Origin: Cyanidium caldarium
Taxonomy: Eukaryota > Rhodophyta > Bangiophyceae > Cyanidiales > Cyanidiaceae
Assembly (NCBI GenBank): GCA_026184775.1
Contig: JANCYW010000012.1
Coordinates: forward strand, 186,001 to 250,000
Reading direction: 5' to 3'
DNA length: 64,000 bases
Shown: positions 9,839 to 17,721 of the stretch, piece by piece
Layout of the letters: the number at the start of each line of letters is the position of its first letter
Position numbering within the stretch: position 1 is the first letter of the stretch
Translations under genes and position numbers: made by a program
The notes under the pieces: generated by a model
What the model was told of the DNA's origin: nothing
What the model saw: only the letters and a program-made list of their open reading frames with translations
Database searches by the model: none

Positions 9839-11023
9839 TCAGTCGGGCGTCCGCTCCAACACCCCCAGCATATCCACATTCTCCGCAGTGTACGCGAGGA
9901 CGCCATCGTCCACCGCCGCCAATCGTTGGCGGTACCACGAGTCCACACCGCGCATGTCTGCTTCTGACTTGGCTGTTGCCCGGCAGGTACTCGCGATGAG
10001 AAACAGAATGCAACGCAGAAAGTAGGCGTCCGCGGGGCTGGCATACTCACCGCCCTCCGCGGACGGCACCACGCGCCAGTCACTGCGGCCGGTCTCTAAC
10101 AAGCGCACCCGACACGGCCGATGCGTACCTTGCCACTCGGCGAGCAGGCGTCGCAGTGCGTCTCCCGAGCGACCGCGCGTGCCGGCGCCCATGGTGGCGT
10201 GGAAGCGCTCCAGCAGCTGTCGCTCTGGCGTGCAGGTTGCAGCATCGGGAAGGGTGGGCTCGAAACCGGTGATGCCGTTGTAATGGATGGGAAAATAGAA
10301 GAGGCCGCCAGAACGTAACGCCTGCAGACAGCAATGCAGCACCGATGCCAGTAGCGCCGTGTCATCCGCCGGCACAGCGGTTGCGTCTACCAGAAACAAG
10401 TCGAAGAAGGCAGCCGCTATGAGCACATGTGCCTGGGCGGGCGTCGCGGCGCAGTACTGGCAGGCGTCGCCATGCCAGGCCTGCAGGTGCACCTGCCACA
10501 GTGTTCGATGCACCGGCAGCTGCAGGTGCGCGCTGGCCACCACCCGGTCGGCCGTGGGTGCGCCCGTCATCGCGCGGTGCATACAGGTGGCACCGTGTAT
10601 ATCGTTTCGGAGATCGCCCGAGTCTCCCGTACGACCGTCCACGCGCCACATCTCCACCGCTGCGTCGTCGGCAACCGGTGCTCGCGCCCAGGCACTGCAG
10701 CGGTTCACGGCCTCCTCCAGGTTGGCCCGCTTCACGTCCACCAAGACGTACTCCAACGGCCGCCACGTCGACACATCTTCTCGGGCCCGCATTTTCCTCA
10801 ACAATACCGGCAGCAGACGATAAAACACGGAGCCAATACCGCAGCCGATGTCCAACACGCGCACCGGCTCGCTCATCGCACCGCCCGCGGACCGACCGTC
10901 GGACAGCGACTCTGCCAGCCAGTCACCCAAGCGCTCCCAGGCAGGCCCGTACAGCACTCGGTCATCGACGTGCTCTTTGGCCCGGAGGTACTTGATGTAG
11001 TTGAAGTCAAAGTCATCGCCCAT
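9839..11023 (-). CDS. Class I SAM-dependent methyltransferase of unknown substrate
   Basis: A 394-residue protein with a Rossmann-type SAM-binding core. Motif I is VRVLDIGCGIGSVFYRLLPV near residue 52. The N-terminal signature NYIKYLRAKEHVDDRVLYG and the later GGLFYFPIHYNGITGFEP resemble bacterial and cyanobacterial stand-alone methyltransferases that begin LRAKE.VDDR. The last third contains a Cys/Arg-rich stretch. No catalytic motif specific for DNA, RNA or protein methylation stands out. Start at ATG 11021-11023; one extra upstream codon is TTG. No operon-like partner. Family is sure, substrate is unknown; a bacterial origin is possible but was not tested. Confidence 0.7.
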   Translation of the reverse strand: MGDDFDFNYIKYLRAKEHVDDRVLYGPAWERLGDWLAESLSDGRSAGGAMSEPVRVLDIGCGIGSVFYRLLPVLLRKMRAREDVSTWRPLEYVLVDVKRANLEEAVNRCSAWARAPVADDAAVEMWRVDGRTGDSGDLRNDIHGATCMHRAMTGAPTADRVVASAHLQLPVHRTLWQVHLQAWHGDACQYCAATPAQAHVLIAAAFFDLFLVDATAVPADDTALLASVLHCCLQALRSGGLFYFPIHYNGITGFEPTLPDAATCTPERQLLERFHATMGAGTRGRSGDALRRLLAEWQGTHRPCRVRLLETGRSDWRVVPSAEGGEYASPADAYFLRCILFLIASTCRATAKSEADMRGVDSWYRQRLAAVDDGVLAYTAENVDMLGVLERTPD

Positions 11024-11183
11024 GCTCCCCAACGCAACCGGTCGGCCGAGGACAGCGTCACCTCCAGGTCCGCCCCGCTGCGATACGGATCCACCCCTCT
11101 CGGGTGACTGACAGTGAGCTCGCGTTTATTTGCTGCGACAACCGGGTACGACGGCACCTAAGACGTGATGAGACGACAGCGCA

Positions 11184-12098
11184 TCACTCTGGCCGCACCA
11201 CCATGAGCTCCTGACCAAACTCCACCGGAGCGCCATTCTCCGCGCACACCCTGATGACCGTGCCGCTGACCTCCGAGTGATACACGAAAAAGTGGCCGAG
11301 TTGCTTCACCACGCACAGCGGGCGGCGCGGCTCGACGCGGTCGCCCACCCGCACGTAAGGCGCTTTGGACGGCGGGCCGGTGTAAAAGTAGCCCACGCGA
11401 TCGCTGGTGACCCGAAAGTCGGTGTCCAGCACGTGGGTGCGATCGTCATAACTGGGCCGGTCATTGTTGATGGCCACCTGAACGTTTTCGTCTGCAGGCG
11501 CCATCGATTCATCCATTGCCGGAGGCGGCGCCGCGCTGTTCGTCGACACCGTCGCCGTGTCCACGCCCACGGGCGCCGCCGGGCGCAGGTGGCGTCCCTT
11601 GTGATCGTATCCGTAGCCACCCGGGCGGGTCAGTTGTATCACAGTGCTGCCCACTTGCAGGCGCAAATCCAGTATTCCCGGACACTCTTTCTCGACGTGC
11701 TTGATAATGTCCTGGACGTCCTCCGCGCTCAACTCTCGCATCGACTCCGACTTGTCCTCCTCGTCGTCGTTGTCGTCGGGCTCCTCCCGCTCGCGCCGCT
11801 TGCGATCCTCGTGTCGGCCGTAGTGCTCCACTTTTGCGACCTTCCCATCGCGCTCCTCCAGCAACGACTCCATCGCCTCCAGACGCTCCGCATCGGATTT
11901 ACCCTCTTTCTTGCCAGCGAGGCTTAGGACGCCCCGGGCGATAGCGCGAGACGTGTGCCCGCGCCAGCCGAAAGGCGGAACCGCCCGTCGACGTTGCCTC
12001 GAGAGCTCCACACCGTTCCTCGCGCGCCACGTGCTCTGGCGATGCCCACACCATCCTTGATACGTCACGAAACCAGCTCGATGCCCCTCGGCACCCAT
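11184..12098 (-). CDS. BADC-like / BCCP-like subunit of plastid acetyl-CoA carboxylase, lacking the biotinyl lysine
   Basis: A 304-residue protein with a basic, transit-peptide-like leader (about 60 residues), an acidic Asp/Glu linker, an N-terminal BCCP-type helix region (VQDIIKHVEKECPGILDLRL), and a C-terminal biotinyl/lipoyl domain. The domain reads RVGYFYTGPPSKAPYVRVGD, then CVVKQLGHFFVYHSEVSGTV. In BCCP the equivalent turn is E-A-M-K-M/L; here it is K-Q-L-G, so the biotin-accepting Lys is Gly at about residue 268. This matches the plant BADC type (biotin attachment domain-containing, non-biotinylated), a negative regulator of heteromeric acetyl-CoA carboxylase. It is therefore better called BADC-like than BCCP. 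ATG 12096-12098 is the first ATG; the frame opens further upstream only through GTG. It diverges from ATP sulfurylase. Confidence 0.75.
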   Translation of the reverse strand: MGAEGHRAGFVTYQGWCGHRQSTWRARNGVELSRQRRRAVPPFGWRGHTSRAIARGVLSLAGKKEGKSDAERLEAMESLLEERDGKVAKVEHYGRHEDRKRREREEPDDNDDEEDKSESMRELSAEDVQDIIKHVEKECPGILDLRLQVGSTVIQLTRPGGYGYDHKGRHLRPAAPVGVDTATVSTNSAAPPPAMDESMAPADENVQVAINNDRPSYDDRTHVLDTDFRVTSDRVGYFYTGPPSKAPYVRVGDRVEPRRPLCVVKQLGHFFVYHSEVSGTVIRVCAENGAPVEFGQELMVVRPE

Positions 12099-12262
12099 TT
12101 CGCCGCAGACCCGAAGCCCCTGAGCGCGATGTGCTCCTCCACGCCCGAGAGAGTCGCCGAGCCGCACATCCGCACCGATCGCGCGCCCGGCCGCGGCCTT
12201 CGCCCCCGCCCGCAGACACGCAGCGCGATGATGCGAGCGGGTGGCGCGACCGATGCGCTTCG
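12099..12262. promoter_or_regulatory. Divergent intergenic region, BADC-like / ATP sulfurylase
   Basis: Only 164 bp separate the two divergent ATGs (293 bp if ATP sulfurylase starts at 12392). Promoters of both genes must lie here or inside the leaders. No element recognised. Confidence 0.3.
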
Positions 12263-13651
12263 ATGGACGACTGCGTGACGGTTTGCCGCTCTACTCGACA
12301 GGGTGCACGGGACGCGCGGTCGCCGACGACGGCCATTCTGGTGCCAGCGGGGACAGTTCGAGTAAGGCGATCGTTGGAATCGCTCTCTCCGATGGTCGTT
12401 TCTCCGGTTCACGGCGGGTTGGACGGGCCGGTCCATCGGCTGGTGGACACGCTGCCGGAGGGCGAGCAGCGCCCTGGGGCGTTGCGGATCGCGGTGGCCG
12501 ACGTGGACCGCACCACCCTATACCGCATAGCCGACGGCACGCTGTCGCCGCTGACGGGTCCGATGACCGAGACGGTCTACCGGCAGGTGTTGGAGCGGCA
12601 GGCGATGGAGGTGGGCGGCAGTTGGTACGCCTGGACCATACCGATCTTTTTGCCGATCACCGAGGCGGAGGCGGCAGCGCTGCAGAACGGTGTCGTCGCT
12701 CTATTGTGCGACTCCGCTGGGCACGTGTTTGGCAGTATTGAGGTGGAGTCGGTGTTCCAGCGCGATGTGTCGCGCTTTCTGCAGCGGGTGTATCGCACGA
12801 CGCGGGTGGATCACCCGGGCGCCCGAATGTGGCTGGCGGATAAGAGAGTGTGGGCGGTGGGCGGGCCAATATCGCTGCTGCCGTATCGAGATTCGCGCTC
12901 GTTCGCCGACATCATTCAGAGTCCGCGCCAGGTGCGCGAGCTCATCCAGCGGCACGGATACCAGCAGACGATCGCGTTCCAGACGCGCAACCCGCTGCAT
13001 CGGGCGCACGAGTACGCGCTGGTGTTCGGCGCCGAGGAGATCCTGGCGCGACACCCGGAGAAGCGCACCGGCGTGTTTCTGAACCCGCTGGTGGGCGAAC
13101 TCAAGTCGGACGACGTGCCAGCCGACACCCGCGTGACCACGTATCGCCGCCTGGTGGACGGCCGTTTCCTCGGCCAGGGCGATATGGACGAAGCGCTGTG
13201 GCAGCGCGCCGGTCAGAACCTGAACGATCAGCTGCACCTGGTGGGGTTGGATATGCGCATGTTTTACGGCGGTCCCAGCGAGGCGGTCATGCACGCCATC
13301 TATCGACAGAACCTCGGCTTCACGCATTTCATCGTCGGGCGCAAGCACGCCGACGCCCCGTACGATGACGGCTCGCCCATCTGGGGTGACTTTGACGCCC
13401 AGCAGGCGTTTCGCGGACTGAACGGCGCGCTGGCCATCGAGACGGTGCCGGTGGGTTTCGCGGCCTACTTTGAGGAGCTGGGCCGCGTCTGCCTGGTGGA
13501 GCGCAACGTCGGCAAGACGGTGGTCAACATCAGCGGCACCAAGATGCGCGAAATCCTGCGCTCTGGACAGATGCCGGACGAGCGCGTCATGCGTCGATGC
13601 ACCGCCGAGGTGTTGGCGCAGTACTATCAACGGCAGCCGCCGGAATCATAG
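12263..13651 (+). CDS. ATP sulfurylase (sulfate adenylyltransferase)
   Basis: Catalyses ATP plus sulfate to adenosine 5'-phosphosulfate and pyrophosphate, the entry step of sulfate assimilation. Family signatures are FQTRNPLHRAHEYAL (Q-x-R-N and H-x-x-H nucleotide-binding motifs), then GGPSEAVMHAIYRQNLGFTH, IVGRKHADAPY and VNISGTKMREILRSGQMPDE near the C-terminus. The N-terminal domain has the usual PVHGGLDGPVH start and LTGPMTE. No APS kinase domain is fused. From ATG 12263 the protein has 462 residues, with a 43-residue leader that could be a transit peptide. ATG 12392 would give a 419-residue form beginning right at the conserved domain. Stops 179 bp before the convergent CNNM gene. Confidence 0.92.
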   Translation: MDDCVTVCRSTRQGARDARSPTTAILVPAGTVRVRRSLESLSPMVVSPVHGGLDGPVHRLVDTLPEGEQRPGALRIAVADVDRTTLYRIADGTLSPLTGPMTETVYRQVLERQAMEVGGSWYAWTIPIFLPITEAEAAALQNGVVALLCDSAGHVFGSIEVESVFQRDVSRFLQRVYRTTRVDHPGARMWLADKRVWAVGGPISLLPYRDSRSFADIIQSPRQVRELIQRHGYQQTIAFQTRNPLHRAHEYALVFGAEEILARHPEKRTGVFLNPLVGELKSDDVPADTRVTTYRRLVDGRFLGQGDMDEALWQRAGQNLNDQLHLVGLDMRMFYGGPSEAVMHAIYRQNLGFTHFIVGRKHADAPYDDGSPIWGDFDAQQAFRGLNGALAIETVPVGFAAYFEELGRVCLVERNVGKTVVNISGTKMREILRSGQMPDERVMRRCTAEVLAQYYQRQPPES

Positions 13652-13830
13652 CAGAAATAAGGAATGGTGTGTGTGTAGACCGTAAAGTCGTGGTAACGTG
13701 ATAGAGTGAGAGGCGAGAGGTTGTGCAGCGGGTATCACCATGTTTGTGCATTCCTCCATGACTGGTTTAGTGGAGTGTACATCGACAGGCGCTCGTCCCA
13801 CAACCCCACCCAATCGCTTCTCATCTCCCT

Positions 13831-16074
13831 CTATTTGGCGCTCATGCGCACGGCATACTTGTATTGGCGCGTGGAGATGCGCAGCAGCCGCAGCGGATAC
13901 TCCAAGGCGCGCGCCGAAAAGTCGGCCACGTACAGCTCGTCTTTCAGGGCGCCGCGGGCGAGCAGCGTCCACGGCCCGGCCTCGGAGGCGGCGGCGGCAC
14001 TGCCGCGCGCCAACACCTCCACGTGGCCGGACAGGATCAGGGTGGCGTGATGTGCGGGCACTCCGCGGCGATATAGGTACAGCTCGGCGGGGCGGTCGTT
14101 GCCCGCCTCGGTCGCCGCGGCCGCGGCCGTGCGGACATCTCCATCGGACAACGCGGCCCAGTCGGTGCTCAGGCGATCGGCGTCCACGACCTCGCCGAAG
14201 GACGCCGAGCGACGCCGCAGCAGGCGCCAGCGGCGCTCGCGCTCCACCGCCTCCTCGTCGTCCTCCATATCGCCCTCGCTCAGCGCCTCCGCGCCAAAAG
14301 CTGTCGAGGCATTGGGCAGCGCGTCCAGTGCGGGGAGAGCAGCCGCCGCCGTCGGGTTCACCGTCGTTGCCGCCGTGGGCGACATTCGCGGCCGCGACAA
14401 CGCCGCCTCCAAGGCGGCGTGCCCGCCGCGCGTACTCCCGCGATCATACTCCACGATGGGCGACACTGCCAACATTTTCGCCAGCAACGCCGGACTGATG
14501 CGCCGCGGCCCGAAATCCTCCTCAAAGTTGCTGGCCAGATAGGTGGCGATCACCGGAACCTCCTGCTCGGTGAGGAAGCGTTCATCGCGCGGTGACGAGT
14601 CCAGCATGCGCAACAGCTCGGCGTCGATACGACGCTTGCGCACCACCACCTCGTCGCGCACGTTGTCTCGGTACACGTCGGTCTCGTCGACGATCTCCGA
14701 CTGGATGATCTCCTCGATCACATCTTCCAGGGTGACGATGCCCACCGCGGCGGGATCGAGCGGCTGCTGCACCACTGCCATGTGTCCGCGGCCGGTCTTG
14801 AACTCATTCAGCAACACGTTGAGGTGCACGTTGGCCATGACGCGGCGCAACTCTCGGCGGAAGAACGACAACACCGTGGATACAGGGATGTCGTCGTCCG
14901 GGTCGATCAAGATCAGGTCCTTGGTGAAGAGCACACCCACCACATTGCCGCGCCGCTGTGCGTACACCGGTATGCGCGAGTGTCCCGATTGGAAGATGAT
15001 GGTCATGGTCTTGAAGTTGAGGCGTGCCTTGGCGCTCAGCATGAACACCTTGTTCAGCGGCGTCATGATCTGTTCCACGGTCTTGGAGGTGAACTCTAAC
15101 GCGCCGCCGAGGATCAGGCCCTCCTCCCAGGTGAGTTGGTCGGTGGGGTGGCCGGCGCTGGCAGCGGCCGCGTACGTGGCGCCGATAGCACCGGCCACGA
15201 GCATGGCGCGGCTGCCGGCGTCGTATGCGCTGCCTTCCGATGGGCGACGAACCGTGATGTCATCGGCGGTCCGGGTCACAGCGACGGTGGCCTCCTGGCT
15301 GGCGGCGGCCATCGGCGCTGCCGCCGTGTCGACGGTGACGGTTGCAGAGGGCGATGGCCGTCCCTGCTCGACATCACCAGCTGTGGCATTCGAGGCGCCA
15401 GCGGTCGCCGGATAATCGCCCTCCGAATCACCTCCAAAAAGGCGTTTGATGCCCGCACCGACGCCGCGTTGGCGGCCGCGCCCTCTTCGCCGTCGGCGCG
15501 CCCGCTTGTCCACCGACCGCCCGCCTTGCTCCGCAGCAGCTGCGACGGCCGCGGCAGCATTTTGTCGGCTCTGAATGTCCACCAGCGCCTTGAGCGCCCG
15601 CTTGTTATACCGCGTGTGCGGTTCGGTGCCCATAAAATAATTCAACACCTTGCTCGTCGGGAATGTCAGCGGCGCGAACAAGATCATGAAGATCTTCACC
15701 AGCCACACCAGTGCCGAACCGATGCGCAAGCCGTACCGATGGCCCACCGACTGTGGCATGATCTCCCCGAGGAACAGGATCAGCAGCGTCGAAATCGCGA
15801 AGCCAACCAGCCCGCTGGTAAGCTCCGCCAACACGATCGACAACAACGCATTCGCCGCGGTGTTGCCCGTCAGCAGCGTACACAGCAAAAAGTTGCCGTG
15901 CTTGCGCACGGTCATCACGCACCGGGCACGCTTGCGTTCCTCGGCGGTGCCCGACTCGGTCAGCACCCGCAGATCCACCAGGTCCAGCGTCAGCAGCCCC
16001 AGCGTGAGACCGGCAAATGTGCCCGACATGATCAGACATATCGCCGCCACCGCTATGCGCCATATGGCCACCAT
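13831..16074 (-). CDS. CNNM/CorC-type membrane protein (DUF21 plus CBS pair), putative Mg2+ transporter
   Basis: A 747-residue protein of the CNNM/MAM3 family, linked to Mg2+ efflux or metal homeostasis. A four-helix DUF21 domain fills about residues 1-180 (LIMSGTFAGLTLGLLTLDLV and ILFLGEIMPQSVGHRYGLRI are diagnostic). A basic loop of about 120 residues is followed by a CBS pair: IMTPLNKVFMLSAKARLNFK, GHSRIPVYAQRRGNVVGVLF and AVGIVTLEDVIEEIIQSEIV. The C-terminal part is acidic and variable, with a possible degenerate cNMP-binding-like fold (VPAHHATLILSGHVEVLARG). ATG 16072-16074 places the first helix near the N-terminus. An upstream in-frame extension to 16242 is open but lacks domain support. 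It diverges from the zinc-finger gene. Confidence 0.85.
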   Translation of the reverse strand: MVAIWRIAVAAICLIMSGTFAGLTLGLLTLDLVDLRVLTESGTAEERKRARCVMTVRKHGNFLLCTLLTGNTAANALLSIVLAELTSGLVGFAISTLLILFLGEIMPQSVGHRYGLRIGSALVWLVKIFMILFAPLTFPTSKVLNYFMGTEPHTRYNKRALKALVDIQSRQNAAAAVAAAAEQGGRSVDKRARRRRRGRGRQRGVGAGIKRLFGGDSEGDYPATAGASNATAGDVEQGRPSPSATVTVDTAAAPMAAASQEATVAVTRTADDITVRRPSEGSAYDAGSRAMLVAGAIGATYAAAASAGHPTDQLTWEEGLILGGALEFTSKTVEQIMTPLNKVFMLSAKARLNFKTMTIIFQSGHSRIPVYAQRRGNVVGVLFTKDLILIDPDDDIPVSTVLSFFRRELRRVMANVHLNVLLNEFKTGRGHMAVVQQPLDPAAVGIVTLEDVIEEIIQSEIVDETDVYRDNVRDEVVVRKRRIDAELLRMLDSSPRDERFLTEQEVPVIATYLASNFEEDFGPRRISPALLAKMLAVSPIVEYDRGSTRGGHAALEAALSRPRMSPTAATTVNPTAAAALPALDALPNASTAFGAEALSEGDMEDDEEAVERERRWRLLRRRSASFGEVVDADRLSTDWAALSDGDVRTAAAAATEAGNDRPAELYLYRRGVPAHHATLILSGHVEVLARGSAAAASEAGPWTLLARGALKDELYVADFSARALEYPLRLLRISTRQYKYAVRMSAK

Positions 16075-16397
16075 ATGGGGAACACGGAGGTGGGAGAAAA
16101 TGGAACGTCTCTTCGGCCCACCGCCGGGGATTCCCACCGAAAAGCGCGCGAGCTTAACGAACAGATGGTTGGGAGACGCCCGATGCAAAGTGACAAGTTG
16201 ATGTTCAACGCTCCATGAGCCGTCGTAGGGACCTTCTGCCACACGAACCTAGACCGCAGAATGGAACTGTTCACGCCCTCCGCAGGGCCCTCCTGCAACC
16301 TGCAGATGCCCGATGGCCGAGCGGACGAGAACGCGCGAGCGGAGAGCCTCTGGGGCGATACACGCAATGAAAGCAATGTTGGTGAAGAGACGGGAAG
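16075..16397. promoter_or_regulatory. Divergent intergenic region, CNNM / zinc-finger gene
   Basis: About 320 bp between the two divergent ATGs. The minus-strand frame of the CNNM gene remains open to 16242, so part may be leader or 5' UTR. No clear promoter motif or other gene seen. Confidence 0.3.
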
Positions 16398-17132
16398 ATG
16401 AGCCAGTCAAGTGAGAGGACGTCGATCATCCGAAAGACAAAAGAGGGGTGCGCTTTTGCGGGTGGTGGCGCGACGGAATGGAGGTGTCGACCGGTTTGGT
16501 TGGTGGGATTGGGAAGGCAACACGACGTCGTGGGGCTGGCGCGAACGGCGGCTGTGACCACGTCGCGAAGGCCATCGAGCCGCCGCGCGGACGCGGTAGC
16601 GCTTGGGAGAGCATTCAAGGCGAACCGCGACTCGGCAAGTCCCAATTACGATCGCCGGCTCTCTTTCCCGCTACGCCACCTTTCATCGCGACCGGTCTGG
16701 TCGCTTCCCCACTACCGTGCTCGCGCCTCGCCTCCTCGGCGGCGCCCTGCGCTCGCCTTCTGGTGTTGTCAGGGCGCTGGTGGCGGCAAAAGCACCGACA
16801 ACTCCACCAAACCGTGCAGTATGTGTAACGGATCGGGCCGTATCAGCTGCCCGGTGTGCGAAAGCGAGGGCGTCGTGGGGCGCACCATCCGCTGCCCGTA
16901 TTGCGGCGGTCGCAAGACCATGGTGTGCCCGCTGTGTGTGGAGGACGTTTACGAAGCGAGCTGGGAACCTCGGGCGCCGCCACTGGGCAGCGAAGAGGAA
17001 GACGACCCCGAGCTGGCGGGAATCGAGGACGAACGGGTGCGCGGCCTGTACCGCTCGACGCGAGATCATCTGCGACACTCTCACGAGGCGCAGCAGCGAG
17101 AAGACAATGCGCCCGCAGAGGAGGGCCAGTGA
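16398..17132 (+). CDS. DnaJ-type zinc-finger protein, probably plastid-targeted
   Basis: A 244-residue protein. Residues about 1-115 form a basic Arg/Ser-rich leader typical of organelle targeting. Residues about 135-180 carry four C-x-x-C knuckles in DnaJ cysteine-rich style: CSMCNGSGRISCPVC and CPYCGGRKTMVCPLC, ending VEDVYEASWEP. The tail is acidic (EEEDDPELAG). No J domain is present. Small DnaJ-type zinc-finger proteins without a J domain (BSD2- and LQY1-like) act in plastids as assembly chaperones or disulfide isomerases; placing this protein with them is an inference. There is no ATG between 16398 and the zinc finger itself, which supports the long leader. Confidence 0.65.
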   Translation: MSQSSERTSIIRKTKEGCAFAGGGATEWRCRPVWLVGLGRQHDVVGLARTAAVTTSRRPSSRRADAVALGRAFKANRDSASPNYDRRLSFPLRHLSSRPVWSLPHYRARASPPRRRPALAFWCCQGAGGGKSTDNSTKPCSMCNGSGRISCPVCESEGVVGRTIRCPYCGGRKTMVCPLCVEDVYEASWEPRAPPLGSEEEDDPELAGIEDERVRGLYRSTRDHLRHSHEAQQREDNAPAEEGQ

Positions 17133-17412
17133 GTCGTGTGCACGGCGAATGCCGCCTGCAGCCCTGGCTATACATTCGCACCGTGGCGATACGGAATGTA
17201 AACTGACCGTTTATATCACTGCAACCGACTCGTCGCGTGTGCGATGGCACAGCCTGTGCCCGTCTACGCGGTCCTGTGCATGCTGGCGGGAGTCTTCCCT
17301 TCGGGTTTCCCTTGAGGGCCATTCCCTGGGCGTAGGGATTCACCCAACCGCCCGATCGACGGACGCCGGTCGGGCGCCGCGTCGTTCCACCGTTCGTCTC
17401 CAGGGACGGTGG

Positions 17413-17697
17413 ATGCCCAGAGCGGCACGAATTTGGAGGAAGCGATCGCATCAGAAAGACACTGTATCGGTGGCGACACCGGTGCCACCACCGACTGCAC
17501 CGCCACCGCTGCCATCCCCGTCGTCACAACGGGTGCGCGTCGTGCCGCGATTCCGCTCGGCGCTCTGGCGACACCCGTCGGTGCTGTTCGTAGCGGCGGC
17601 CACGGGCTTGGTGTCGGGAGTGTATATCTTTCGTGATCCACTGCACGAATTGGCGACGCGCAAGAGTCGCGAGGATCCGCCCACCGAACCGCAGTAG
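17413..17697 (+). CDS. Small single-helix membrane protein, hypothetical
   Basis: A 94-residue frame from ATG 17413. It has a proline-rich N-terminal half (PPPTAPPPLPSPSS), a basic patch (RVRVVPRFRSALWRHP) and one transmembrane helix (SVLFVAAATGLVSGVYIF) followed by RDPLHELATRK. The shape resembles small mitochondrial or plastid inner-membrane proteins, but I do not recognise a family. It lies 24 bp upstream of Pescadillo on the same strand. The frame is open much further upstream, antiphase to the zinc-finger gene, so the ATG choice rests on the intergenic position. Confidence 0.5.
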   Translation: MPRAARIWRKRSHQKDTVSVATPVPPPTAPPPLPSPSSQRVRVVPRFRSALWRHPSVLFVAAATGLVSGVYIFRDPLHELATRKSREDPPTEPQ

Positions 17698-17721
17698 CTC
17701 TCACCGATTCGCGCTCTCGTC

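Noticed and set aside
11184-12098. Calling this gene BCCP
   Set aside because: The biotinylated lysine and its Met neighbours are missing.
16603-17697. 364-codon plus-strand frame spanning the zinc-finger gene and the small membrane protein
   Set aside because: Its first two thirds are out of phase with the C-x-x-C motifs; only the last 94 codons look like protein.
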